A stretch of 64,000 bases of DNA from Sthenelais limicola (GCA_942159475.1 OW804094.1:126652755-126716754), one strand, 5' to 3'. Positions 51,121 through 63,584 are shown, numbered from the stretch's first letter. Translations and numbers: made by a program. Notes: generated by a model not told the origin, from the sequence alone.

Positions 51121-53659
51121 ATTTCACCCTGGGAGCATTTTCCCTTTCTTGAATTTATGGATGTTAACTTTGTCTTTAAAGTAAACACACGACAGGGTGT
51201 CTTCCCAAGAGGAATGGCTTAACTCTGTCATAAAATAAATGCGTTTCTTGCAAAACTTCTAACTGTGGGCTTTTACTATTTGTTGATATATGTACAACTG
51301 TATACTAGTATGTGGCAACCCCATTTCACGTATCAAAGTGCAAGCCGACTGAAAATGGTGTATTGCCTTTCGTTGACATTAAAAATTGAATGAGAATCAT
51401 AAAATTGGACTCAATATATTTGGAATTAAATCGACAATATCGTAAATGGACTGCCAGATAAATAATTGAGTGGTTAGCCATTCAATATTAGAATTTGTGC
51501 AATAAAATTTAGTATCCATCGCCTGTTTTGATCCCATAATCCAGTACAGATAAGGGTGGTGTGGAAAAATAAATTTATTGACCCAAATCATGAAACTAAA
51601 ATAAAGATTGTTTTGGGTGCAGGGTCTCTCATGAAACCCTACTGGATAGGTAGGTTGGCAGTATTTTAATAATTGAGGCCATTATACTATATATATTTCC
51701 AAGTTCAGCTGAGAGCATGAGTTGATGACGTTATTAAATGGCTGGTTTGACACACTCGTTGACCTCTCTCACACGCCCAGAAGCACCCATGTAACATGCT
51801 CTCTATTACCCATTCGTGCTTGTTGTGGTTGTAGTAGTGGGGCCCGACCAGAGAGCATTGCTCGCTCCTATAGTAGTACTACCACTACCACGCTACTAGT
51901 AGTAAGCCATTGGCTACTTGATCAATGGACCTAGTGGCTTTGATTCATGGCTGTCAACCGACAAGACCTACGGTCACGAGCACTAAATCGATGCTGTCTA
52001 TCAGGCAGGGGAGGCCGTCTATCTGTTGACAGCGGAGGTTAACCCGCTTGATTCCTGGGTGCTGCCCGTTACCACTTCGGGCCATCTCTCCAAGGCCCGC
52101 TTACCGAGTAAATTGGCGCGTTATGTCAGTGACGGCTCCCGGATGGACTGCTAGGGCAATACCTGGCCGCTGGAGTGGCAGGGAGAGGCCACTGGAGGCC
52201 CCGCCAGACCTGTCGACACCCACACCTAGGGTTGCAAATAATGCCTCACTAGGAAAACTGCGGCGAAAGGAGGAGGTGGTGGTGGGTTGTATGGGGGGTG
52301 GGTGGGTGGGAGGAAGAGGATGCGGATGAGGGAAAAGGTGGTTGCTTCACCGGGAATATAGGTATAGTGAGGATGTAGAGATACTGCCTTGAGGGTTCAT
52401 ATTAAAACAACACTGGAGAATTTAAATGGGGAGATAAAGGGAGAAGGGCGAACTAAACATGTTAACGGTTAACTAATGGGGGTCAATGCACTGCATAGCA
52501 TGCGCTAGAACAGTGAGCTTTTTTTCTTTTTCCACCATAAAACTTTGATACGCTGCAAGGCTCGGAGCAGACCTTCTCTCTTTATCACTCCAGTGCCTTC
52601 TCCCAAGGTTTATTCGCCCATCGGGGCAGATATTGGTATAAATATATAGGAAGGCCATGTTTAAAACGTCTCTTTGAAGGCCCTTAAAGGCTTCCTCGGC
52701 TGGAGCACTCTATGCGCTTGAAATACATTTCAAATCAGATACGCGCCTTTGAACCGCTCCGTGTGTGGGAAACAATAGATGGTTTTCTCGTGTTGCGGTC
52801 CATAAGGACAGTGACCTCGCCGAAGAAGGTCAATCTAATAAACATGTGTCATATGCATGGTTACAGCACACGTATTTGAATCACTACATTGCAACTAGCT
52901 CCACCTTTTGTCTTGGAAAGAGTGGAACTTGTATTACTTTCCTGTCGATGACAAAGAATATATGAAGAATGAGGCAGTTTCGGGGGCTTTTGTTGTGTAG
53001 ACAACGTGCCAAAGGTATTCACTTGGTCCCTTTTCATGTTCCCGTTTTGAATATGGGCCCATTCTAGGAAAGTCCATTCCATTAGGCGGTTTTTGAAAAG
53101 CGGAGAATGATTCATTATAAGTAACACACCAACATAACATAGATTATTCGCCGGGGTAGCAAGGGGTAGGAGCTTGAGGCATGATAATGGTTAGAAAGGT
53201 CATGTGAGAGGTGTGTCAGTGAAAAATGATAGCGTGTTTTCCAGAAATTTTGCAAGGTTTAGACCGTCATCAATCACCCCGCTTCATAGCAATGTCACCT
53301 CCGGAGTCACGGAAATTTTCATTTTTTATCGCAAATATCCCACAACCATTTAACACTGGCAATCCCACCGCGCCTGAGATAAACACTTTCTGATCCCCGG
53401 TGGGTTTTATATAAACCTTCGGAGCTGTTTAAATTGGATATTACTCGATCAGCCTGAACGGGAGCTCCGCAACGATAAGGCATTTGTTGCAATCCGTAAC
53501 AGCAGACCTTCTTGCAAGTGGTGGTGGGCAGAGAGTTAGGGAGGCGAATGGTTGGTTATTGAGCTAGGCACATCCCTTCTTCTTTTTCTCCACAGTCGCT
53601 GTTTTCTACTGTGGCTCTGGCTTGCTTAGAATTTAAAAAACAAGTCAGTCGGAGTGTTT
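51121..53659. other. Non-coding, no gene recognised
   Basis: Contains TAC/TAG triplets at about 51871-51905 and a G-rich stretch at 52272-52325 with four GGTGGG-type blocks. No exon seen. Confidence 0.55.
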
Positions 53660-53725
53660 CCTTTACCGAAAAACCTACCACATTTAACACTGTAGCCAAG
53701 TGCTTTCTCCACTAGACTACCGCAA
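53660..53725 (-). mobile_element. tRNA-derived SINE head
   Basis: On the minus strand TAGTCTAGTGG (53719-53709) matches the polymerase III A box. Then comes AAAGCACTTGGCT, as in tRNA anticodon arms, and a degraded B box (GGTTTTTC, 53675-53668). The A-to-B start distance is 44 bp, exactly tRNA-like. The B box is too damaged for a working tRNA gene, so a decayed SINE fits best. Confidence 0.45.
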
Positions 53726-54110
53726 TGACTGTCACGCAATTTTCCAACTGGTCAGAGGGCAACGTACCCACTTCATGTATATTTCCAGCTAGATTAGCTT
53801 ATTCGTGTTGTAAACATGGCGACGCAGGTCATATTGACAAGGCAAAGGACCAAGGGAGGAGGATCCACACAAACCACTAATTGGATACGTCAATAATTGG
53901 AAGGATGAAGTGTGGTACTTATTTAAGACAACCAATTAATGGCAGAGGAAATCATAACCTCAAACTTTAATGAGATAATTAGTTTGGTTTGTAGCCATTG
54001 CTTACTTAGCATACAAGTAATCTGCCTGAGGGAGACTCGCAGGAAGAGTAGGAGGCGAGTGTTTGGGATTGATACAAAGAGATACGACACACTTGATGAC
54101 ATAACTTACA

Positions 54111-54153
54111 TGAAACATAATATTTGATTTATGTATCAAGAATTAAGACCTTA
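54111..54153 (+). repeat. 43-bp direct repeat, unit 1
   Basis: Begins TGAAACATAATATTTG and ends AAGAATTAAGACCTTA. It matches 54294-54336 at 41 of 43 positions. Confidence 0.95.
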
Positions 54154-54293
54154 GGCCTGTCACTTTTACCAATACACATGTTTTCATTTGAGTGGAGTCC
54201 CTTCCAAGCAGCTGCATTTATTTCATTTTAGCGAAGTTTTTATCATGCAGAATGCTTTTTAATAATTAACAATTCTGGCTGGAAATATTTGAA

Positions 54294-54336
54294 TGAACCA
54301 TAATATTTGAATTATGTATCAAGAATTAAGACCTTA
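54294..54336 (+). repeat. 43-bp direct repeat, unit 2
   Basis: The second copy, offset by 183 bp. Shorter CTTAAGACCTT words follow at 54368-54390, as if the right end were copied again. Confidence 0.95.
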
Positions 54337-54678
54337 TATACCAACCAGCCAGGCCCTTCTCTCCTCGCTTAAGACCTTGCTTAAGACCTTTTATACCAGA
54401 AATACTGTATTTCTTCTAAATTAATTCATAATTGATGTCTAGGAAATAATAGCCCACTATTGTTTACATTGGTTGACACGATGCTCCTGAACTTGGAAGG
54501 GACAGGTCCATGTGCCCTATTTGCAAGGTGAACGTCCTGAGCACAAGTACTAAAATTAGTTAACATGTTTCGGTTGTAAACATAATTCTATCACACTTAG
54601 CAGTTCGCTTAGGTTAGCGAACCTTGAGAGGGCAGTTGTCTAGTAAAAAGATAAACGCATGCTCATGATGGCCTTAGC

Positions 54679-54822
54679 ACCACCACCACCACCTTCCCCA
54701 CCACCACCTCAGTCCTCCAGTAAGTAAATGGGTGAGAATGAGTGAGTCTCGTAGCTGATAGTAACGAGTGGTGGTAGGAGGTGGTGGTGATGGTGGTGGT
54801 AGACGTAGTAGTAGTAGTAGTT
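54679..54822. repeat. Inverted (CCA)n / (GGT)n triplet repeats
   Basis: CACCACCACC words at 54679-54708 face GGTGGTGGTG words at 54774-54801, followed by (TAG)n to about 54821. The arms are complementary and about 65 bp apart, so a hairpin is possible. Minus-strand Thr/Ser-rich frames here are artefacts. Confidence 0.8.
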
Positions 54823-55299
54823 GTTGTAGGAGCAAGGAGGGAAGGGCCTGGCTGGCTCGCCCGGTGATTGAAGGCACCTTGTGACCGCGGGATCAAGTGG
54901 CTTCGTCTGCAGGTGTAGAGGGGCTGACGAGAGGGCTCTACACCGACCCTACATCCCACTCCTCGCTTCACACTCCGCCTCCCCAAGCTGGCAACAAATG
55001 TTTAAACGCACCTCCCCAGCCGCCAGCTACCTACCACCAATTGTGAGCCGTAACTGCAATTGTAGGTTGGCTTTTTTCCTCCCTCTTCCTCTTTCCTCAT
55101 CCTCCTGCTCCTCCTCTCAAGAGAATATAAAAAAAAGGGCTTTGGAAGTTTTTCTGTAGGCTTTTAATCTGTGGCATAAGGGAATTGTCGGCGGATCATG
55201 AATGAAGCAGCGGGTGTTTAAATAGGAGGAATACACTCTCGTTAATATTTGTCGCCTGGAAGGAGGGAAAAGCCCTTTTTACCATCAGGCGCCTGCAGC

Positions 55300-55560
55300 A
55301 GAGCCCTGAGCTCACTTGGGGGCGCGCTAATCGATGTTTCATCTCTGATCGTACGGCGCCCGGTGTCATGGCGCCAATCCATCACATGACCGACACGGAC
55401 CAATCAGCGGCTGTGCCATCAAGAAGAACATGGAGCAGTTGTATAAGCGCGACCCATTGGTAAAGGGCCTGTGAGTGAGTGTATAGGTGCTTCTGTCCAG
55501 TCTCAAACGCGGCTCAGAGATTGTGAACAAGATCCGCCCGCTGATAAAAGCCCAATGTGC
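55300..55560 (+). promoter_or_regulatory. CpG-rich, CCAAT-box stretch, promoter candidate
   Basis: CpG density is high compared with the flanks, for example GGGGGCGCGC, CGTACGGCGCCCGG and ATCCGCCCGC. Two CCAAT words lie at 55374-55378 and 55400-55404, the latter in GACCAATCAGCGG, a typical NF-Y site. TCACTTGGGGGCGC at 55312-55325 matches 12 of 14 positions of a CTCF core. There is no TATA box. A short start-codon exon follows at 55430. This is the best promoter candidate in the window. Confidence 0.35.
55430..55470 (+). CDS. Candidate first coding exon (41 nt)
   Basis: The ATG lies in AGAACATGG, with A at -3 and G at +4. The frame reads MEQLYKRDPLVKG and runs into GGGCCT|GTGAGTGAG, a strong donor, after 13 codons and two bases. 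If it is not spliced the frame ends at a TGA one base later. It sits just downstream of CCAAT boxes in a CpG-rich stretch, as a first exon would. I do not recognise the peptide, and the following exon was not found. Chance is possible because the exon is short. Confidence 0.25.
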
Positions 55561-56052
55561 TGATAGGTGTCTGCTACCAGCAAATGTAGTGTACTAAAGG
55601 GCACAGGGAAACAAATCTAAGCTTTTAACGGCCTACCGAGGGGGCTTCCCATTCTTTAACTACTGCATCTCCAATGCCCGACACCTATCTCATCGAGGGA
55701 GACCCGAAAATAAAAGCGTAAGAATTATATAAAGGGGCAGCTGCAGATAGGGCCTTCTTTATGTGGACGGTTGTAATACAAGGTCTCACATCAAATAGAT
55801 CTGGAGCAAGGGGTAAAGTATTAAAGGATACGTGGTCAATGGCCAATTGCCCATCAATCAGAATCTCAAGACTCTTCCCAGGGAATGGTCTTGCAGAAGA
55901 CAAGTGAAGGAGCCGCCGGGAGACGTAGCCAGTAAATGGTGGTCATCCATCGGCTGGAGTTTTGGCATGTGAGGTGGCGGAGAATGGATTGACGGCGGAC
56001 CATTGTCCACTGGGGTGGTCCGCTTGCTCTTGAAGGCCCTATCCATCAGAAT

Positions 56053-56138
56053 GCAATGGTACCAATTGTACGTCTGTCAATATTAGTGGCCTTTTCTGGC
56101 CGCTCCCTCACACAACGCTTGGCAATGGCACCAATTGT
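56053..56138 (+). repeat. Duplicated 17-mer GCAATGGYACCAATTGT
   Basis: Copies at 56053-56069 and 56122-56138 differ at one base. Each holds ATGG and CCAAT in a partly palindromic arrangement. A related CAATGGTACCAA occurs near 57019. Confidence 0.8.
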
Positions 56139-56191
56139 TTTAGGTCCTATGGGAACAATAGATATAGCATCAGGGATCATCAAGACGGTCG

Positions 56192-56226
56192 CTGGTCAAC
56201 TAGGCCAATAGGTATTGGCTGACCAG
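56192..56226. repeat. Nested inverted repeat with CCAAT arms
   Basis: CTGGTCA (56192) faces TGACCAG (56220-56226). Between them GCCAATA and TATTGGC pair around a two-base loop. The outer arms are offset by a bulge. Confidence 0.8.
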
Positions 56227-59140
56227 GCTGCAGCACAAGTTGATGACCGTTTGTCCTTGTGGTCATTGGATAAGGCATCCTGCAATAGATAGCTGTAGAC
56301 AATAGGCTGCTGACTTTGTTAAGCATGATGGCCAGAACAGGGCAAACGAGCGATGCTTGCCAGCCAGGCTGTCTGCCAGCATTTGGTCAGTTGGATGAGA
56401 TCTAAGTGGACACTGGTCAGTGCTCATTGTCAGTCCGGCCAGCCCGGTGCCAGGTAGATAATGTGACTACTCAAAGCGGTCAAGATGCCACCCCATCAAA
56501 ACTTAGCGTCCAAAAGTGTAATGCCATTCCCACCAGCCTTCTCCCTCTTTCATCGCCTCGCCCGGCCCAAGTGCCTTTAAAACGACCCAGAGGAAATATA
56601 AAGCTGTCTCCTTATTTGTTTCACGATAGGCTTCCAAGGATTCCTTGGTGTGTACCTATTTCCTCACAATAGCCCACTCACAATCCCAGTCACTCGTCAC
56701 CTCTCGGGGACAATGTTTCCATACTTAATATCCAGTTTCCAACTGAGGTTTGATTGGAATAAAAATGTGCCCTCTGCGATAATGGTTATTTTTGTATTTT
56801 TGCTGGAGTTAAGGAAAAGGGCCTATAATGTTAGACCATAGATTCACCAAGAGATTATTTGCAATCCTTTCATGGTGAATATGGCCGCTTTATTCTTATA
56901 TAGATTTATTGGATTGTATGAACCAATACTACCAACTAAACTTCTGCGGCCTTGCTCTTGGGAATTAGCTATTGAATGGTGGGAAAAGGAAGGTCATCTC
57001 AAAGCAGTTTTTTTCCCCAATGGTACCAAAAAAGCCATGCAACTTGACAAAGATACACGAGCGAATTTATTTTTCATCGTTATGGGCCATGACTCAAAAT
57101 ATGCACCTTTATATGAACTGTGATTTATGAGCGCATCTGCAATCTTCCTCCACCAAATTTTGACATTTTTTGTGTCAATCCTTCTATTTATGCAGAATAA
57201 GTTCTCTCCGGGCTAATTCCCCGCTGTGCCAGTTTTTTAGAATTTCGCTGGAGACCTCCAGCAATTGAAAATCCATCATTATCAACCAGTGCCAATGAAT
57301 GATAGGAGGAAAATGAGGGGATACATTAAAAAAAATACAAAGGCTTGTTTTAGCTGCCAAGTACTTCCTGGTATAGATGGTCCCTGCTGTCCCGCCGCTA
57401 ATAAGCATCCAATTACGTATTATCTGTTAACTAGCATACATCATGGCGATTGCCTGATAGTTTGACATGCATCCCTCAATGGTAAAACCTGTTGTTTATT
57501 TATGACACATATAAATTGTAAGTGCTTCAACACTAATCTTGTCATGTATTTACGAGATCTTGGACGCCTTGGATAGGACGGATACGTTCCCAGATGACGC
57601 ATTGTTTCTAAATCACTGCGTAATTATACCCACTTACAATTTTTCCTTTCCTCAAGCCATCCCAATTTTTATGTATTTATGTCTTAGTCCAAAGGCGCGA
57701 TTATTAGAATGTAACAGCTGTTTTTGCTAACATGATCCCACACTTTGTCAGCCTAATGACCAGAGTGAGTTTGAAAAATGTATGCTTTCACACTTTTATA
57801 ATTATTCCCTCGAGGTAAAAGAGGGATCATGTGCATTATTGTATACCACGTATAAGAGCGGTTTATGTATACTATTTCCTCTCACACAATGCGAAAATCT
57901 ACTGGCCGTTCAACAATGAAGGGTATTATTTTCGAAGAGATATTAAACTGGAATGTATTTGCCCAGGGCTTTAGGAGTTTGCTTTCACAACACCACACGC
58001 CACTCTCAAACACCCTTGCCCATGTTCGCTCTCTGTAAAGCGTGGCCTCAATTTGTTTTCATCAATACATAGCCAACATACAAACTCATTTATTTCTCCG
58101 GGCTATAACGACTTTATAAACCAAGCCCGAAAATTAATTGGTTTGATGATTCAAATTTAGCATGTAAGTTCGATTTATCATAGCACTTGGGCTAGGAACT
58201 CGATTGACATTATTTCTGCCTTGAGGCACAATTTGCACGATGCCTATGATGTCAATGGCGTGAGTGGTCAACCACGATCATTTCAAACAACTCAAATTAC
58301 TATTGTCTGTGACTGAAACATCATATTGGCATTCACATTCGTTCGGGACATCTATTCTAAACATTTTTAAATTGACCCATATTATAGGATCTAAATGATA
58401 CTATTTTTGCCTGGAGCGTTTCTTGCAAACATTGTTAATTTTTCATAGCATTTTTATATCTGGCAGTAGCTGCTGCCAGAGATGAATATCTCTTCATTAG
58501 AAAGGAAAGATCTGCTTGGAATCACGAGAGAATATAAGTGGTTGTTGCGATATTGCAAGGATTTCTAAAAAGCAATACTTTTTAAAAGCAAATACCCATT
58601 TTCGAGAGCAAGCACCATTTATACCAATGCCCCATTCATTCACGAGAGCAGAGATTTTTTCTCTCTGATTATTGAAGGAAAAATGTCATGGGAACCTAGA
58701 CAATACAATGGACTTTTATTATTTATTTATTTTCCCTGACGCAGATATTTTCTGTCTTGAACAAAAGCCAGTTGTCTGATAGTCATGCCATCCCCTTCTA
58801 TCGATGGAGGATTTATCGCCAAGTGAAGGCCCATGATCAACAGTGGAAGACATGCAAGCCATGTTCATCATTCAGGCACCAATGGCTTTATTCTCCATCG
58901 CCCAAAGTTCATTCAAATATGAGCTAACGAGTTGAGGAAGTGGATGGATTTGATAAGGATACTTGCATCGCTCTGATGGCTTCTTGTATAATGGGTGATT
59001 TGCAATGAACGTCACCCGGATCACGAAAATTGCTAGGTTAAGCGACGTTTGTCAGGCTTGCAACCAATTTGAGAGCTGTTAAATTGCCACGGAGACTAAT
59101 ATTTAAATGGCTACTTTGAGATGATATTAACATTATGAGA

Positions 59141-59156
59141 ATATCGCATGCGATAT
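59141..59156. repeat. Perfect 16-bp palindrome ATATCGCATGCGATAT
   Basis: It is equal to its own reverse complement and contains TATCGCA and TGCGATA overlapping at CGCATGCG. It lies about 200 bp before the TGCGATA cluster. Confidence 0.95.
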
Positions 59157-59334
59157 GCAATAACTGGGCGGGGACGGTATTTTGTCGTTTATTTAACCCT
59201 TCAATAGGCTTTGCTGGTGACTGCTGAGATCTTAGCATGCGTTTTGCCTTCTGTCTCGTGCATTCACAGATTTGTTTGTTGGATGCTCAGGGGATGGGGG
59301 GCTGATTGCTTGTCATTCTCCAATCGGTTAAGGC

Positions 59335-59535
59335 CCCTTGTCCATCGGTGCGATACACCATGCGATAAAGGAGTGACATACGACATAAACGATGCGATAA
59401 TTACAAATATTTTTCGAAATTATCACACCTTCACGTGCGATATGGAAGCGATGTAAAAACATACAGCGCAACGTGTTCTTCCGGTGACGCAAATCATGTC
59501 GCATGTTTACCGCAGGTCATATCGCACCAGTGCAG
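59335..59535. mobile_element. TGCGATA-rich degenerate inverted-repeat element
   Basis: TGCGATA occurs at 59349, 59361, 59393 and 59436 on the plus strand and at 59520-59526 on the minus strand. The left end (CATCGGTGCGATACACC) aligns with the reverse complement of the right end (CACTGGTGCGATATGACC), and ATGCGATA / ATGCGACA words follow in both arms. Subterminal repeats of short motifs inside inverted ends are typical of non-autonomous DNA transposons, but the exact ends and any target duplication are unclear. Confidence 0.55.
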
Positions 59536-62500
59536 TGCATCCCTATGTACTCTATATGTGTGTTTGTGTGAGACCGACTCTTTTTCATTATTATCTCAGA
59601 TGTTAGAGCAGAGGATGGGTGAATAATTCAGTGTTTGCTGTTATTGATAAGTGCCTTGTCCTGTCTGAACCTGGGAGCTGACGTTCCCAAGTTAAATTGG
59701 CAGTATATTCGGTGTACTTTGGAGGAAGGAGCCAGACTTTTGAGGTACAGAAATTCTGTCAAAGCTGGTGGAAGGCACTGGGCCGCGTGCGATCCCTTTG
59801 AAGTGAGCGCGAACCAGCAATGTCAAACTGTGTATCTCTGTGTAGTATAGGGACTAAGTCAGTATGTAAATTTGCCATTGGATTGTTGGTATTGTAGAGG
59901 TTGCTACATCAACTGAGGCAAATTATGACCACAAATCATGACGACATCAAACGTTCTGGTGGGCGTGCCAAGGAAATGGCACTTATCGATTGGTGGATTT
60001 AAACGCTATGTGTAAACAGATGGCGAGGACCAGTAACATTTCCACATGTGTTGTTTCAGCAGTATCGATTCCACTACATCAGTGGAGATATACCTACCTT
60101 TCAAGGTTAGACCTACCGCCAAAACCCTCAATGGCATCAGCAGCAAGTCCCGGTTTGCTTGCACAGGGCTTTGCATCAAATGAACATTTTCTCAATACAA
60201 TTTTAGATCAATACTAACAAGCGCCTGGGGGATTCATTGTACAAACAATTCCATTTCCATATATGGACATATGATTATCGTTCAAGTTAATAGCTTCGTT
60301 TGACTCAACTCTCCTAATGGCCCCATGGACTATTTCATTGATTAGAAATTTTACATAACATTAAGATGAAGTTACGTAACGGCGCGAGCAGTCAGAGCCC
60401 GTCGGAGCTTGTTATTGAGAATTGCATTTATAATGACGCCGATAAAAGCAATGAGATCGATAAGGTAATAAAGACCGGCCGTCTGTGGGGATGTTTCTCT
60501 CAGATAATCCCAGCGTATAGGTGTCCAATAAGTGGCTAATTTTCCAGCTATAAAACCATTTAATCAAAATGAAAGCCCTCCAAATTGAAACTCGTCAAAT
60601 GGAATATTGCCAAATTGGCCTTTCACCCCTGATTGGCATTTGGTGGTCAGGCCTTGGGAAATTGCTTGCTGGTATGGTGTAACATTTAGGGGGTGACAAA
60701 TTTCCTGGAAAGGAAAAAGCAATTCCATTTATTACGGGCTTTAATGGGGAGGCAGCGTGATAAAATATCATCGGTACACACGGTGTAACATGTCATTTGA
60801 AATAGCATGCTCGAATTGTGCAACTTAATAGCTTTGTTTTGTCACCAGACTTTGCGGGTGAGGGGGAAAAAAGTCGAGGTGTTCAGTATTGAGTTAATTG
60901 ACGTGAGTAACCAGTCCATTTTTTTTCGGTTCCGTTAGCAGCGGCAGCGGAATCACGACGACGTATTTGTGATTTATATTTTTCTATGGCAACATGTCGC
61001 TTACAGCAGGCCCAAACAGTGCCATTAAGGATTTAATGGGGGTGCAGTGTGCTGATAAATGTTCAGTTCTCATTATACACACACACCCAGCCCACTCCAA
61101 CATATCCTCCACACATCGACTCCGGAAACAGGCATTGGTGAAATTTCAGCCTGCCACTGTGAAGCGAAGGCTCGTTTGGAAGCATCATGGAAGACTCGCG
61201 CTTCAGTCAGTAGTGGTTATTTAATGATTGATGATGTTTAATTGATGTGATTAACAGTGATTGGAGGGGAACAGATGGTAGATGTCTTTCTCCTGGGACT
61301 TCTCTGCGTCCCGTATACTACCAGTTAGCAAGCAGGACTCGGGCTGAGGTCTCTAACCGGCTTACCAATACGATGAGGCTCGATCGTCGTCGTCGTTGTC
61401 GCTTGCTCCCTCCCTTATTGCAAGTAGATGCGAAAACTCCTCCTTCGGTCGCTGACGGGGAAATGTCAGAGCGAGAAGAAAAAATGCATCAAAGTCAGAG
61501 GACGTGTGCCTGTAGTGTCAAGTGGTCGAGGCAATGGTGTTGTCAATGGACGAGCTGCTAGTTACCTATCCATAGGTTGTCGGCAAGAGTGGTAGATACA
61601 TTGTAGTACTTGGTGCGCTCGCTTGCCCCGCCAGGCAGGGAGGGGGTGGAGGTGATGGGGGAAGGTTTCGCTTGACAGATGGCCCAGAATATACAATGCC
61701 TTATGTAAGCTTACCTGGACCGAGGAGGCTGCTTTGCTGCTTCAGTGCCTCTCAATAGTGTCCCATTCGGACCACACAGAAGGCCGCTCGTCTTAATAGG
61801 CGATTTTTCACTCTGTATCTAAATTGGCTATTTCACGTTTAGCTAGTGCCGACATGCATGCATAACTACTTAATGCTATAACACCGATGTTCATTCTGTA
61901 ATGCCCCCCTACCACCCACGTACCACCCCACACACGCATCTACTCAACCACTCCGCCACACACAGCCCCCTAAATCCATCTCAAGCACATACTCTCCTAT
62001 ATATGACAATTCAATTATCATTTAAATATCTCATTGATTGATTCCATTCAAACAAGCAACTTTTGACATCTTCATTATTGAAACTTCAAAGCTTATATCG
62101 ATCGATCGATACAATGCATCTCTATTGTATATGTATATGTGTTGCTTTGTATCGGTTGATTAATTGAAATATTTAATTTTCACCAATAGGACATCATGGT
62201 GGGTAACATCTGTCAATTCTTTCAAATAAACCAAATATAAGACAAAAATATGGTTAAAAAATACAGTTCAATATAGCCTAACAAATTGTCAAATATCAAA
62301 CATATTCAGATGTACCTAGTATTTATCATTTTGTAGACCAATTTAACCAAATTTACTAAATGTGTGGAGCTGTCGTTAGTACTTTTTCTGATGATCTGAC
62401 CCATAGTGTATAGGAACCGTTATCCCTAACTGAGGCTGCTGTCACATGTAGGAAACTATCGGCTATATCTGTGATTGACTTGGCCAGACATAATTGCAGG

Positions 62501-63584
62501 TGTACACCTGGGAGTATTGCACTGACAGCAATGTGACACGGCAGGAGGCACGATCGATGGCTTGACACTGACATCATGACCCGCATGTCGTATGTATAGC
62601 GCACAACTCTATGCCACTGGAACAATTATGATGGATGTTAGAGGGTTTGGCTCTCAAAATAAAAAAAAGTAATCTGCCGATAATGATGACAGGTGATGGT
62701 GATATCATTGTTGATCTGCTGGCGAAAAAGAATGAAATCGTTAGCGATTATGGATAATTTATCGAAGTGATTTTTTATTGGTTGGATTTCGCCTTTCTTC
62801 AAATAGAACGCATTTTATCATTTCAATCTATTATTTGATATTCAGAGTACTTACTAAATTGATCTTAATCTAAGATCGAGTGTTATTATAGTTTTATCCT
62901 GTATCTTTTGTCCATGTAAGCCTAATCCCCTCTAGTAGTCGTAAATAAAAAAAAAAGGAAAAATTGTTATGGAATATATCAATAAGTTACTGACTTCTAC
63001 CATTACTAGTCTGGTCTGGGATAGTAACCGAGCGGTTAAAACAGCTAAAACATACAAATAAAAACTACCATTTTAGAACGAGCCATTATAAATATCCTCT
63101 CTGTTTGAAGTGCATTCCAGTAAGAAACTTTTCTCTCTAATGATCTCAATCGACATCCGATGGGCTAAGCGTCAGCCGACCCGCTTCAATTATTTATAAG
63201 GTTGATATGGCAACTGAGTCATGTTTTAATTTGATAATGGTCAGGCGGTCGTCACATTGAAGCGGGTGCCCTTTTAAATTGGATCTGGCCTGGCGATCGG
63301 GGTCACGTGGCCCGGGCTAGCTTGTATACATTACTTGATTAGAAGAGCCATATTACAAGGGTGATCATGTGCGCCCTGGTCCGGCCTCCACCGTCCACGA
63401 CCAGCTTCAAACTGACCACTGGTTGCAATTTACGACCAGGTCATGAGCCCCGGTCAACTTGCAGGAAAATTGGTTTTGTTCGGGGTGTATGTTTCTAAAA
63501 TAAAGATATCGATCCGAATTTTACCAGTGCAACTCCCAGTGCGCCTCCAAACATGGGGAGGGAGGGAGGGAGACCCTTTGAAGG
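59536..63584. other. Non-coding, no gene recognised
   Basis: AT-rich with patches that look conserved (60360-60480, 60900-61030). Contains a short (ATCG)n run at 62097-62110 and a GGTCA/TGACC cluster at 63301-63456. A 104-codon frame at 61247-61561 has no recognisable domain. Confidence 0.55.
63301..63456 (+). promoter_or_regulatory. E-box and GGTCA half-site cluster
   Basis: GGTCACGTGGCC at 63301-63312 contains a CACGTG E-box. TGACC at 63413, AGGTCA at 63438 and GGTCA at 63452 are nuclear-receptor-type half-sites. The spacings match no single canonical direct repeat, so function is uncertain. Confidence 0.3.

Larger units (their letters stand above)
55561..59140. other. Non-coding, no gene recognised
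   Basis: Includes a region at 56040-56460 rich in CCAAT/ATTGG and GGTCA/TGACC words, with a duplicated 17-mer and a nested inverted repeat (listed). From 57120 it is AT-rich with scattered conserved-looking patches. Confidence 0.55.
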
